A stretch of DNA of 64,000 nucleotides from Ottelia alismoides (GCA_037367405.1 JAZKJV010008882.1:1798001-1862000); one strand, 5' to 3'. Positions 20,879 through 32,749 are shown, counted from the stretch's first letter. The notes: generated by a model not told the origin, from the letters alone. Translations and numbers: made by a program.

Positions 20879-22367
20879 CTCTGGAGTCCCTATAAAACCA
20901 CATGAAAACTCTAGCCCACAATGGCAAAGAGAATGAGATCTCTACTCCGGAGTCCCTATGGATCACATGAAAACCATGAACCTACTAAATCAAAGATGGG
21001 GACCTCTCAACTGATCAACGCAGACATGTGCACATCAAACTGTAAACTCAAAACTAATATGAACATCGAGTCTGAATCTGAACTATACAGTCTGACAACT
21101 GGCATGGCATCTGGATTGGAGAATATGAATATGAACCACATAACTCTACACAATACTCCTCCTTTCTCCCATACTAGTCGGAATAGATAACATCGACCAG
21201 GTAGGGAGAAGACATGTAAGATGGGGAAAAATAAAAATCCACATAAGCCGATCTCAATTTTTTTGGTTTTTTCTCACAATTTTTAAAATCATTTTTTTCA
21301 GCTATTTCTCCTTTTTAGATGTCTCTCCTTTTGTGAGTATGGTTTTTTTGTACGTACATCTCTTTTAAAAAAAACAAACTGTCCCATTTTTTGTTTGCCC
21401 CAACATTGGGCTAGAAATAGTAGCAACCCCCTCACACACTCTCGCTCTCATCTTTTTTTGATACAAAGTCGATTGGGCATGAAATAAGCAGAAGCATTTT
21501 TTGCCTTAGAGCGCAACATGGCACAAAACTTCTTTATTTAGGGTTTCCTGACTGGGAATCCTCCTCACGAAGGCAAGAGCTTGCCACCAATGGTGAGGCA
21601 TCTAATCTGGCTAAGGAGGGAGTCGTCGAAGATGTCCTTGACCATGGTGTGGCATTAAAGAACAATATGGAGGAGCTTGAGGGAGGTGTTGAAGTCATCG
21701 TCGGTATGGAGCACCATTTTGCGCTGCCTAGAGGAGTGGGGAGTGGGGAAGAGCTCGCACGCCGCTGGCAGGACATGGGAAAAGGAGTCGGACCCCCACA
21801 TCGTCATCTCCAATATCAAATAGGGTTCCCACTAGTGGAAACCCACGACGAAGCACCTAAGATGACGCCTAGAGATAAATCATGCAAGGGGATGTTGCGA
21901 TGCCGCCTCCTAATCTTGCAAGGAAAAGTTGTGGAACGACGCTAGGAGTTGCTGAATCGGTGCTGCTTGGAGATCTTCTTTACCAAAACAAGGAGTTTTT
22001 TTCATCCGATTTAGAAGGGCCTCTAAGGATTGGCCGCTGGAACAAGGAGATGGGGGCCACATTCTTCGATGAATAAAGAAGAAACCCCCTCCCCCACCCC
22101 CACCCTTCGATGGAACTTCTTGTCTGCAAATCTGAAGAATAATATGAAGAAGAAAAAACTTGTTGTAGATGCTTACTGCTAGATAAAAATTGGGGTTTCA
22201 ATAGAAATCCTAGAACTTTTCAACTGTTCCGGAATCGATGGCATATTCTGACGAAGCCCTAAAATTTGGACTTGAACAAATCCGAACATAATAATCTTCA
22301 AGAACAAAACACCAAAATCGAATCTCGAACAAATGATGAAAAATAACTCCTCGAGAATCAAACCCAC
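20879..22367. other. Internal region of the LTR element, no recognised gene
   Basis: No gag or pol signature on either strand. The stretch 21530-22090 is GC-richer and carries overlapping ORFs (for example 21649-21945 plus and 21534-21776 minus) with no domain I recognise. It lies in the element's 5' leader position and may be a captured fragment. Confidence 0.45.
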
Positions 22368-22375
22368 GTTGATAC

Positions 22376-23187
22376 CAGTGTTCACGAAAGCGGTCTGTGC
22401 GGCCGCATATGCGGCCGCATAAGCGTATGCGGTGCCCTCAGCGCACCGCTTTCCTGAAGCCCCGCATTATGCGCCCTGTGCGCTTATGCGGGCCGCATAT
22501 GCGGGCTGTGCGGCCGCATATGCGGTCTGTGCGGCCGCATATACATTTTTTTTATTTTTTTATTTTTTAAATTTGTGTTACATTTTTATTGTGTTATTTA
22601 TGCCATGTTTTTTCTTGCTTTAGCATGTATGCCAACCAAGCATTCCATGACCATTTAAATCCATCATCAAAGTAGTTGTACTGCGAGATTGGAGTAAACA
22701 CACAAGGAAAAAAAGAATAATATACTAATAATTTAGCAAACTAATTTAGTCAACTAATAGTTATTATGAATGCAATATATTATATGTAAAGTTTGGTACT
22801 TTTAATGGAGGATCAGTTATAAATATAATGACAGAGATAAACGACATTATATTCAAAAGAGGCATTTTGTGCGTTAACTTTTTATTTTATTGATTGTTGT
22901 CAATTATTTTGTGTGTTAATCGTTCTATTGAAGTATTGGTATTTGATTGATAGAGATTGTTTTGAACTCTATATGAAAGTTATTTTTCTTAGATCTTCTA
23001 TTGAACCACAATTATTAGTAAATTTAGTTCTATTGTAGTCACTTTTGTATATATTTATTTATTTTTAAATAAAAAATTAGGAAAACCGCGTAGAACCGCA
23101 TATACCCCGCATATGCCCCCGCATACCGCTTAAGCGCTATTCAGTGACCTGTCCGAACGCATACGCATACCGCTTTCCTGAACCTTG
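22376..23187. mobile_element. hAT-like MITE inserted in a primer-binding site
   Basis: 812 bp. It starts cagtgttcacgaaagcggt and ends accgctttcctgaaccttg, giving imperfect inverted ends with CA/TG termini. Perfect 8-bp duplications gttgatac lie at 22368-22375 and 23188-23195. Its arms are GC-rich and packed with gcggccgcatatgcgg palindromes; the middle (22540-23085) is AT-rich without genes. The duplicated target is the primer site of the host LTR element, so tggtatcaac now occurs on both sides. Confidence 0.9.
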
Positions 23188-23197
23188 GTTGATACCA

Positions 23198-23502
23198 TGA
23201 TAGAAAATGAGAATGTTGAAGTGTAATATCATAGATAAAGAATAAGAACAATGAAGAACACCAAGATTTTTACGTGGAACTCTACTCCATAAGGAGCGGG
23301 ATGAAACCATGTGAGAACGCCTCAAAGGGCTTGTTTTTCTATTCACTTTTCTCATCTGGTACTATAGATGTGGGGCTTCTTATATAGCCCTGACTGACTC
23401 TCCGAGTTTCACAATTAGTAGATGTGGGACTAAACCACTGGATGTGGTAATTGGATTCTAGAGGTATCCAATTACCCATCTACACATGACGCCTATGCTC
23501 CA
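23198..23502 (-). repeat. 5' LTR of the non-autonomous element
   Basis: The minus strand runs from tggagcataggcg to ttctatca, then the primer site tggtatcaac. Same length as the partner at 19909-20213. Confidence 0.85.
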
Positions 23503-23584
23503 AAAGATTCTAAGGCCTTAATGAAAAGTATTTGTCTATCAAAGAAGACATATTCCACATTAAAAACTAGTGTGGCATGGTATG

Positions 23585-24577
23585 CATGGCTTTAAAAAAT
23601 GCACCTCGAGGTGTTTTTCCATGAAATCCACTTCAAGGTTATAGCCTCAGTATGGATTTCTGAGGCGTATGCCTCACAAACCCGAGGAGGCGCTGAGGCA
23701 ATCAAGACGATGGAGCAGTATCGTTGATGTGCAAATTTTAGGGCAAAAATAAATAATAAATTATAAAAAAGATAAACTTCTAAAATAATATAAATCTATA
23801 AAGCATATATTAGTCACAAGCATACGAGTCACAATCACAATATATGTAATATTATTGTCCACATCTTTAATAACAAACGCCATATCTTGAATGAAGTCAA
23901 GTAGTACACATATATGTAAGTCACATTTCCTCTCATATATATATATATATATGCATGTATGTATTAGTCAAATTTCCTCATGCATGCATGTGTGCGTGCA
24001 CGCACGTGGGTGGGGGTGCTCTTGCGTGCATGCGTGCGTGCGTGTGCGCGCATGTGTGTGTATTAGTCACAAGACTCAGAAAATGTATTATAGTATCATT
24101 ATATGTTAGTCCCAAAATATATCATTTCATAGACATATAATATACACTTGTATTACAATCATCATTGCATCAAACAAATCATGCAATTGTACAATGATTA
24201 TTTCTAATTAGTATGAACAATTTTTCAATCAACAAATGATATTCATCCGCTTGTATCATTACCACGGGTGCGACATATTTTCATATTTTTGTAAGAATAT
24301 TAGGAATTCACATGTCTACAATATTAATATCACATCTCACAAATTCAAACTGACATATGGTTAATATGGTATATTGTCTACATCTATTCAATTAGGAAAA
24401 AAATAAAATTTAGGATTTATGATAATATATTTTGTAAATATTTGAATTTTGGATTTTATGAAAATATACTTATGTTTAATAACAACTTTTACATATATAT
24501 TCTCCATAGATTGAGGTTTACGCCTCGCCTCAATAACAGAAAATCACTTCGATCCACCTCACGTTTTTAAAATCGTG
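23585..24577. mobile_element. hAT-like MITE with microsatellite core
   Basis: 993 bp, starting catggctttaaaaaatgcacctcg and ending cacctcacgtttttaaaatcgtg as an imperfect inverted repeat (shown in parts). Flanks atggtatg (23577-23584) and atcctatg (24578-24585) match at 6 of 8. The interior holds an (AT)n run and a gt/gc-alternating microsatellite at about 23935-24062, which creates spurious Cys/His-rich ORFs. Confidence 0.65.
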
Positions 24578-24585
24578 ATCCTATG

Positions 24586-24891
24586 ATCAAGAAAAGATGG
24601 GAATTAAACATATTCCGGATCCAAATCAAATTTATGAGAAAATATATAAACACGTCACTAAACGTACAAAAACAAACAGCACCACCATTACCGAAGCAAC
24701 ATAATATCCATCATAGAGTCGACCTATCTCATAAAACATCAAATTACATTGGCAAAACATGGTCAGGCTTCTCCAAAAAAATCCATAATCAAATAAGAAG
24801 ATAAACTGATAGAACTTGAAAAAGATTGACAGGAGCTACTATGTGCTAGACCCCAAGCAAAGTTAGAAGATAATAATATCTGTTACCGAAG
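24586..24891. other. 3' flank / 3' UTR of the host gene
   Basis: AT-rich, no other gene. The 3' UTR of the minus-strand gene must lie here, but I cannot fix the poly-A site. Confidence 0.5.
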
Positions 24892-25913
24892 TTATCTGTT
24901 TGATCCTCCAAAAAAGGCATCCAAGAGCCCACAGCAATTCAGCCATGATGTTCTTCCGGGTACTTGAGGAGCCACAGCACCCTGCTCCGAAATCAAGCAG
25001 ATTGAAAAAATATAGACAATTCAAGTACAAATAAATAATAGCGCCGCCACCCTACCTCGCTCGCAATCTCTCGATTCTCAATATGCTGTGCCTGCTCGGA
25101 ATATTCAAGAGGCTGTTCTCTAGGTGCAAAACTCTCAGGAGTCTCTTCTGTCGGTGCAACAGACGCACTTAAATCTTTCTCCTTATAATCACCAGGAGCC
25201 GGCTCTGTCAAGCTCAAATTTTCAACCGCCTCGATCGGAACACTACCGCCCTCGCTCGAAATTGGCTCTTCAGGTTCAGAAGCCAATCTCTCAACATGGT
25301 GGTCGATATTATCCGCCGGCTCCACTTGCTCGTCCAGAGGAACTTCAGCAACCTGAGGCATAGGCCCCAAATCACCAGACTCGTCCACTTCTTTTGCAGG
25401 TTCTAAGTGTTCTGCAGCTGGATCCTCGGCCTGACCAACAGGCAGCTCCAACTGTTCTGGAGCCAAATCCTTGATCCGAGCAGCTGGAGCGCCCTCGGAA
25501 GAAGCAGAAGTATCAGAAGAGTCAGAGGTCTCGCCCTCATGCTTATCCTCCTTATTCACATCAGGATCAACTACGGCATCATCAGAACTGCAGCTCCCGA
25601 AATTTCAGAAGTGGGTTCATGCTCCATCCTCCTCGCTTCAGGTGACAGCTGCAATGCCAACTCCCCGCTGATTTCCCTCCCGTTTCCTAAGTAATCAATT
25701 GGCACAGAAATGTAAAGAGAGCCAAGAAAGAAATAAAAAAGGCAGAGGGACCCAAGTGTGTAGAAACAGCTAGAAAGGCACAGAGCAGTTCTGGCAACAC
25801 GATAACAAAGTATTGGATTGTGAGCTGTGCGTGGGGGACACCTTACCACGAGGAGGGATGGTTGCTGCGATGCGCTTCTTGGCAGCTTTCCTCTTCTTTG
25901 GACCCGAAGGCAT
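24892..25913 (-). CDS. Host gene: plant protein of unknown function, 3 coding exons, 223 aa
   Basis: Model on the minus strand: exon 1 25913-25847, exon 2 25570-25056, exon 3 24981-24892 (TAA at 24894-24892). Donors are G/GTAAGG and GAG/GTAGGG; acceptors are ccgtag/TTGATC and gagcag/GGTGCT. The frame joins cleanly (67 + 515 + 90 nt). Residues 1-23 are basic (MPSGPKKRKAAKKR), likely nuclear-localising. The middle is acidic, Glu/Pro/Ser-rich and probably disordered. The C-terminus TSWLNCCGLLDAFFGGSNR is compact, with a Cys pair. From memory, plant proteins of unknown function share the MPSG-KKRKAAKK start and a TSW..CCGL end, but I know no reaction. The weak point is the exon-2 acceptor: an earlier one (acttag/GAAACG, 25688) runs into TAG at 25571. 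No transposon interrupts the coding part, and it is the only gene here with intact splicing. Confidence 0.75.
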
Positions 25914-26430
25914 GATCTTATCTTCAGATGTGGACGGATAGATCCAAGACCAACCAAACTGCAACAGAGGCGCGCGCGTGGAGAGTTCCTGGAGCGACGG
26001 GTGTGTGCGCGATCTACCTACCCCTTCTTACACAGAACCGATGTCTCTAATCGGGACCAATCCGGCCGGGAGGACATTCTGTCGAACACCTGGTGGGCAC
26101 GGTGGTGAGGGAACTCCCCTGGGTTTTTGGGTTCGGGTTTTCGATCTCATGTCGGTGGACGGGGAATGGGAGCGAGTGGCGGAGAGGCGGCAGTTGGAGG
26201 GAAACTCGAGATCTGCAGTTCGAAGTTGCGGTGGAATCCGAGATGGGTTCACATACGTGGTGGCGCGGAAAGGGTGACGAGTTGGTCCGAAGAACGGATC
26301 GAGTAGAGTTCAAGAAGTGGAGAGAGAAAGAGCGCGCGTGCTCGGCGTGGCCGCTGCCGATTTCGAACAACAGTCTTCCACGTGATTTTCAGGTGACATC
26401 ATGGCGGGTTTTCAGATACCACGTGATTGC
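25914..26430 (-). promoter_or_regulatory. 5' UTR and promoter region of the host gene, two G-boxes
   Basis: A CpG-retaining, GC-rich region upstream of the ATG at 25913. Two cacgtg G-boxes lie at 26379-26384 and 26420-26425, binding sites for plant bZIP/bHLH factors. A cag acceptor-like site (cctctgttgcag, minus, about 25960) could end a leader intron. The ORFs here on both strands are not convincing. No clear TATA box. Confidence 0.45.
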
Positions 26431-26543
26431 CTTCTTTTTATTTGATGTTTTTTTATAGAAATACTACTGAAAATGTTGAACTTACAAAAGATACCCCTCC
26501 ACGATTCTCTGTTCGAAAAATCCATCCATTTGATTGGTGTGAA

Positions 26544-27052
26544 TAAGGGATGCAAACAGATATGAATATATCCGTATCCGATCCGTCACTGTATCTATTT
26601 TATACATATTTTGATATCTGTATCCGTATCCGTTTTAAAATGAATACGGATATGGATATCGTTTTGGTATCCGTAAACATCCGTATCTGTATCCGTATAT
26701 CCGTTTTCGTATAAAAATATAGTCATAGATTTATTTTTAACCATATATAACATAATTCTCTACCTCCTTTTGCCATATTTATATAATTTTTATGATACAA
26801 ACACATTTAGTAAATTAATATCAAGTATCTTCCATCTAATTCTTATATATTTAAGTCGATTCTATAGAGTATTTTTAACATTACTCATGTGTGATTAATA
26901 TCCATTTTACATATGTAACCGTTTTTTAAGGATATGGTAAGATCGTTTTAATATCCGTCAATATCCATATCTGCATCCGTATTCGTATTAAAAAACGGAT
27001 AAGGATATAGTATACCTATATCTGTATCCGTATCCGACTGTTTGCATCCCTA
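26544..27052. mobile_element. hAT-like foldback MITE rich in tatccgtatccg
   Basis: 509 bp, from taagggatgcaaacag to ctgtttgcatcccta, which are inverted repeats. Flanks ggtgtgaa (26536-26543) and ggtgtgac (27053-27060) match at 7 of 8 positions. The arms consist of degenerate atccgtat units facing their complement, and the core is AT-rich. It lies between the host gene's promoter and the truncated LTR to the right. Confidence 0.88.
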
Positions 27053-27084
27053 GGTGTGACACTCTAACATTCTTTCGTTTGAAA

Positions 27085-28256
27085 ATGCACAATTTCAAAT
27101 AGATATGATATATCAACCTTAAAGGGCATTTTGTTCCATGTTAACATCAACGAAAGTTTGTTGTGTACTGAGGTAGTATAACTAATTTAATTTGTATTAA
27201 AGTAATTATACTTTACCATCTAGCTATATATACAAATACATGAAGATGTTGAAGGGATCATTAAAATATGAGCAAGGGTATTGTTGTATAATATTAAACT
27301 AAAGAAGGGTATACATGTCTTATCATCTTCATAAGTATGTTTACAGTACAAAGTGATGAATATCAGCTTGCTTTTACTTTTGAATTCACTCTTGAATAAT
27401 TATTGCCAAGATACGTCATGATTTATATGATGAAATCAAAATAAAGTGTAATAAGGAATGGCACCTTAATGACATATAGACCTATGTGTTACGCTAAGGC
27501 GGGATCCGTCTCAAGAATCTATTATTTCATGTCCTAAAGACGTTATCGATTTAAAGGTAAACACCTTCCGATGGTGTCGAGTTCGGTAGAACCTTGTTAA
27601 AGTCTTACATTGACTCAGCGTTGTAAGTCATCATGTTATTGAAGTAATTGCTTGACCACAGTGTCAGTGGTAAGAAAAAATGACTATGTTCAAAGATAAG
27701 GTTAAAAGATTAAGTTCATGACTATAATACGAAGAAGATATACTTCGTTAAAAGCACATGAAACTTTGCTTATGAATATAATAAGTACTCCATTTTTCTT
27801 TCAATAGTATAAGGTTATCTATTCATTTTTGCTTACGAAGGTACACTTGTTAAAAAATGCAAATGAAACTCGGGATAAGTTATACTGTTATTGTCAGCCA
27901 TCTCTTGAATTATATCGAATTATTTGTCAATTTTGTTACTTATTTATACCATACTAAGCTATTTTACTTGTGAGTATTTTTACCATTCATGTGGTTTGCC
28001 TTACCGCATAAGAGGCTAGTTGAACAGAGGAGTGGAGATTGAAGTCATCTTACTTGCAGTAGTACAAGTTTTCTTATTGCTTCAAAAATGTGATACATTG
28101 TAGCCACGTGTGACTTTTATAGAAGTATAAAAGTTATTTCTTTTATAACCTAGTTGTGACTGTGAATTATGGAATTTGATATTTGCAGGAAACACCTCGG
28201 ATCGAAATGACATTATTTAATACTTCCACAAGCCACCCAGATCCAGGGTCATTACA
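27085..28256 (+). repeat. 5' LTR of the Tekay-like element, 5'-truncated
   Basis: It matches 56750-56953 plus 59494-60467 of the 3' LTR and ends gggtcattaca at 28256, parallel to gggtcgttaca at 60467. The first roughly 370 bp seen in the 3' LTR are missing. It shows the uninterrupted Helitron target (tataatattaaact, about 27283-27296). No clear primer site follows. Confidence 0.75.
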
Positions 28257-28545
28257 AGCAATATTCCGAAGTTCACATAAAAACACTTAGGAATCCAAGA
28301 CTTAGTTGATGAACTGACCTAGATCTTTCTCATGACTTTTAGATGGTGTATGGAACGTGAAAATCATACCAATCGGAGGTGAAGCCTGAGAATACCCAAC
28401 ATCAGCAAAGGCAATTTATGGATGATATGAGGGTAATGGCTCCGAGAAGTGCAGGAAGTGCCTCAGATGGAATGTGACTCGGTACATGTGGAAAGGGAAT
28501 AGGTTCGTAAGATCTATGAGCAGGTGAAGTGATAAACTGTAAAAT
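28257..28545 (+). pseudogene. Leader and gag N-terminal remnant of the Tekay-like element
   Basis: One plus frame reads QHQQRQFMDDMRVMAPRSAG (about 28397-28456), the Gln-rich gag start typical of this lineage, with stops on both sides. Continuity with gag is lost after about 28545 and regained near 31.35 kb. Confidence 0.45.
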
Positions 28546-31340
28546 CGCTTCATTAATATCGCCGTTTTATCGTAGCACAGGAGATGATTTTGGATCTATG
28601 TAGAATTGACCACGCGTTTGAATATGTGCCAATAAATTTTACTTAGCAAGCATGTACCAAGGACAAACACAGGGACACGAGCCTCCTAGAAGATTAATCA
28701 TAAATTAAAGTTTAAAATTGAGTGATTTTATTTTCTTGACTTAGGTCTCTCGATGCAAAAAATGACAAAACATCGTACCATGATGCACAAAAAACATAAG
28801 TCAAACAATGCAAATAAATGAAACAAACAAAATATTGCAAGACAATTATGCAAAACAATGATGCAAAAATAACCATGCAAGACAATGAGATATGAAAATG
28901 CACGAGATGAAAGTATTTTTATTGGTTTTGATAAGCATTTTATATATGGTGCACTATGCAACAAATGCAATGCATGCTAATAGAATGATGAGCCAATATC
29001 ATGCATTTTTATTTGATTTTATGTAAGCAGAGGCAAACATATGATGTAATATGTAATATAATGACATGCAATGCAAACCGAATGATGGAAGCAATTATCT
29101 CCATAAATTAATCGGATTAATTGATCAATAAAAAGAGATCCAATTTCAATGTCATTTGAAACATGAAAATAATTTAAAGATATAACAATGGCAATTTAAA
29201 TGAAGATTGACACATTAGATATCTAAATTTTGTCATACTCCATTATGCGTCAAATCAGTGAATAAAATCCATGATGTAGAGGATGGGATTAGCAACACGA
29301 CGAAACTAAATATGTTCAATATATTAGCAAAAGAGTCCAGGGGCATAATTGCAAAGAAAAACATAGAAATAAAATGATAAAACAATGCATTTTGGTTCTG
29401 ATATGGGCATTTTTGTAATAAATGAAACTTATTGGGGCTCTTTTGCAATTTTACCAGGTGCGACACATAAGGCACATGCGGCCTGGGATGGACCAATTTA
29501 CAATTTGAAGAAGCTACCAGGCGATGATATGCAATTTACTCAGTCGCATGCACAATGCACGCACACAGGCTAGGCTCGAGCGGAGGTCCAGCACTGTTGT
29601 AGAAGCCTCGAGCTATGTGGTGGCCCGAGGTGCTTCGGGCAAGGGCTCGGACCCACCGAGCCTCCGAGCTTCATTGAAGCGATGTGGTTCATCACAGTCA
29701 TTGGATGGTCGCTCGAGAGGCACCATCCAACGACACATGTGCGCGCTGGCCTCCTTCCTCCTTCGCATCAGTAGAGGTGCATTTGGAGCTTCGGTGAGGG
29801 CTCCCGAGCTCCACCGCCGTTTTCTCTGCGTGTCGAAGACCAAGGAAGATGATGAAGCTCCTGACGATGAAGATCTATGGCCAGAGGAGACATGGGGCTG
29901 GCTGGAAGATGTTAATGATGAAGCTACGTTGGAAATAGAGCTCTAGAACAGACCTCTATCTGAAGTCCGACTAATGAAGATGCAACATGCATAAAATGTT
30001 AGTGGGACATAGCCGAAGCGAGGTGAATTAGATGGCGGTCGTCGGAGCGGAGAAAGGTGGTGCCCATGTTGTGATCTCCTCCACCTCTGGCAGAGGAGAT
30101 GGTATGGAGTGGAGGGGGTTGCGGAGGAAGGGAGGGGCAAATGAAGTAGCCGGCATGGATGTTGGTGGTCTGGCAAAGGTGGATGGATGTGAATTGACGG
30201 TGAAATGAAGTGTGTGCAGGGAATTAATTACTAGAAATCAAAGAAAAATGAGAGAGAGGGAGAGAAATAATTACATGGTTGGAGAAGGTGGTCAGATGGA
30301 GGATAGGATTGGGTTGAGGCTCAGCCTCCAGTCTTCGCTCGTTGCGGATAGCCGAGCCTCGGAGCTCAATGGTGGTGGAGCAATCGTGACATGGTCTGCC
30401 AACCATGGGTTGACACAGTGGCTCAGAGAGGGGTATTTTTCCCTTGATCCTCTGCTTCTCTGTCACATGAGGGAGGAGAGGAAATAATCCTAAGCCAATG
30501 ATGTGGATAAAGTGGCAGCAGCACCGAAAGCATCCTATTTATGGGTGGAGTTTAGTCATTACATGTGGAATGGTCGATGTATTTGTAACAACCAAGTGAT
30601 GGTCCTAGGGGCTTGGCCGTGGGTAATGAAGGTTGCACAAGAAGCGAGGAAGTGAGGGCTATGCGAGGGAGGCATTATCGAGTGGAGATGGTGGGGGTAA
30701 CGATCAAGGGAAATGGGAGAAGGCGGCTCGACCGTGGGAGAAAGAGAGGGGGACTGGAGGACGAAGATGGTGTAGACTATTGAATCGCACGATACAATGG
30801 TCAATAAAAGGGCGTGAGGGAGCAAGCCAGGTCAGATCATAGGATTAGATCAAACGGTCAGGGGATAAGAATGCGTGAACGGTGGAGATGGGAGCTGGTG
30901 GGAGGATCAGACGGTGAAGTGTTGGGTGTGCGACGAGTGAAAAGCGGGGTTGTGTGGCGGCTCCAGAGGGTATCATGTGGCCCAATGACATTAAAGAAAA
31001 AGATAAATGAAGGGAAAAATAAAAAAGAAATAAAAGTAAGAATAATTAAAAAAATCAAAACACGAAAATTGTAGATCTCATGAGATTTACAAGTTTTATG
31101 TTGAACAAAAAGTCAAAATCAATCAAATAAATAAAGTATAAATTTTAGAAGTATTGTTAATGAAAACTCTTTTAAATTCTTTTGAACTTTTTTATTTTTA
31201 ATTTCATTTAAAGCTGAATAAAAAATATATATAATAATTAATATATTTTTTGGGAATTTTAATAAGAATAAAATAAGAAAAAACAAAGAGTTTTTTACAA
31301 TAATCAGGGTTAGTTACAAGCGAAGGATCAATTATTATTA
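28546..31340. other. Foreign block splitting gag, LTR-like composition, unresolved
   Basis: About 2.8 kb between gag pieces. From left to right: AT-rich sequence with many atgcaa repeats (28750-29060), a GC-rich part with ORFs (29524-29946 plus, residues include EDDEAPDDEDLWPEETWGW), a purine-rich part (29950-30970), then AT-rich DNA containing gtagatctcatgagattt (about 31070). This succession resembles a plant gypsy LTR. I found no secure TG/CA ends or target duplication. No gene is supported. Confidence 0.4.
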
Positions 31341-32745
31341 AGGAGATTTAATTGCACATTTTAGTGATTTGTTCAAGCTCAAAGGATAATAAGGAGATAT
31401 AGTTATGATAAATCAGAGTTTCATCATAAAGGGAGGAGTCACCTAAGGAAATTATTGCAACTGTATCTACCCATTTTATGGGGAACCATAAACAGAGAAA
31501 GTAGAGCACTTGTTTAAGGTGATTGAATTGGCCTTCAATGCTCAAGATTGTCCGGATGAAATAAAGTGATATTTGTCATGTTCAGATTGTGAGACAAAAG
31601 CAACGGGTTGTGGAGACTTGTAAGGGTGTTTACTTCCATGATGAACAAATTGTCACTGGAAGGACTTCGTTCATTTCACAAATCACATTATCTCTATGCC
31701 AGTTAGGGTAAAGAAGACGTAGGAATTTATTGACATGTAGCAGAAGGAATTGAGTGCGGAAGCTTATACTGCTCGATGATATCATCCAGAGAAGTATGGA
31801 AAGGGAATCTGCGAGACTGGAATGAGAAAGAGCAAAGAAGTGTGCGATGGGGTTGAGAATAGGATTATGAGGAAAGGTTTTAGGAAGCATGTCGTAGACA
31901 CTTGCAGAGGCAATAAATGCATATGTAACAACTGATGAGAAACATCACCTGACTCAAAAGCAGTTGAAAAGGCAAGGCGGGACAGTAGGAGTTCTCAGGA
32001 AAATATTTAAAGCCCTAATAAGAAAGTGAAGACTAGTACTATGGCAGGGATGAGGATAGGGTCAAGCCTACTAATATACCGACTTTTCCTATTTGTTCTC
32101 ATTGTACTAGAAGACATCCGGGTAAATGCTACATGGTTATCGGAGCATGTCTAAAATGTGACCAGAAAGGTCACTTCATCCACAATTGTCCACATATGAA
32201 AAACGTTGGTGACAGGATAAAGGAATCATGAACAAAAGGAAAATTATGGGATGATTATACTCCATCACAATTGAACAATCAGAAGACCCTAACCAAGTGG
32301 TAAAATATACACTTTCTGTTTTGGATTTTACAGCCAGAGTTCCTTATGAGCCAAACAGCTTCACATTCATTTATATGTACTAGATTTGCTAGACTGCTTA
32401 AATTGTAACCTACAAAAATGTCATTCATATACTGATGGGTGAATTTGCACGGTTGGGTCCTTCTTGCATGTGGTACCCATTGAAGTTGAAGATAAGTCAT
32501 ACGTTGCAAATCTAGTCCTTCTTGAAATAACCGATCACAATGTCATTTTGAGAATGGATTGGCTTTATGAGATGCACATATTCTCAGTACAGAAAAGAAC
32601 GTCATACTATGTAGGCACGGTGAATCTAAAGGTCTGATTAGAGGCTCAAAGAAGCCATCAAGCAAATACTTATCTCCTCAATAAAGGCGCATCATATGAT
32701 GTCAAAGGGATGCATGGGTATTCTGACTAGTGTGGTGAAGATGTG
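31341..32745 (+). pseudogene. Gag and protease remnants of the Tekay-like element
   Basis: Gag text with stops and frame changes: LFKVIELAFNAQDCPDEIK (about 31512), SMPVRVKKT then EFIDM (about 31693-31740), KELSAEAYTARYHPEKYG (about 31745-31800). A complete CCHC zinc knuckle CLKCDQKGHFIHNC lies at about 32149-32190. Protease-type text VILRMDWLYEMH (about 32542) corresponds to the DVILGMDWL block. The stretch ends KGCMGILTSVVKM (about 32709-32748), after which the protein is interrupted by the next block. Confidence 0.7.
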
Positions 32746-32749
32746 CTTG

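Larger units (their letters stand above)
19909..23502 (-). mobile_element. Non-autonomous LTR retrotransposon without coding region
   Basis: Equal 305-bp LTRs at 19909-20213 and 23198-23502 (roughly nine tenths identical by eye). On the minus strand the primer site tggtatcaac follows the 5' LTR, and a purine tract (cagcttgaggggagcat, just inside the left LTR) precedes the 3' LTR. Short LTRs and a tRNA-Met type primer site suggest a Ty1/copia relative. The internal 3 kb has no gag or pol; after removing two inserted MITEs about 2 kb remain. Flanks aacta and aaaga match at only 3 of 5 positions, so the target duplication is not secure. Enzymes would have to come from elsewhere. Confidence 0.8.

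Noticed and set aside
15885..20936. ORFs with repeated FRSFRSNF or IPIEIPPKFHRN text
   Set aside because: They are translations of the GACCGAAAT-repeat MITEs, not proteins with internal repeats.
19904..23507. aacta/aaaga as a target duplication of the 3.6-kb LTR element
   Set aside because: Only 3 of 5 bases match; recorded as unsupported although the LTR pair itself is clear.
23891..24140. Cys/His-rich ORF resembling a small secreted peptide
   Set aside because: It is a reading of the gt/gc microsatellite in a MITE.
25571..25957. 128-codon ORF as the true first exon of the host gene
   Set aside because: Reading through the GTAAGG donor gives no conserved text, and the frame ends at a stop before the acidic exon; the spliced model joins cleanly.
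29524..29946. 140-codon ORF with an acidic end as a host gene
   Set aside because: No introns, start context or partner seen; it sits in a block inserted in gypsy gag. It may be LTR sequence or a captured piece, so it is not called as a gene.
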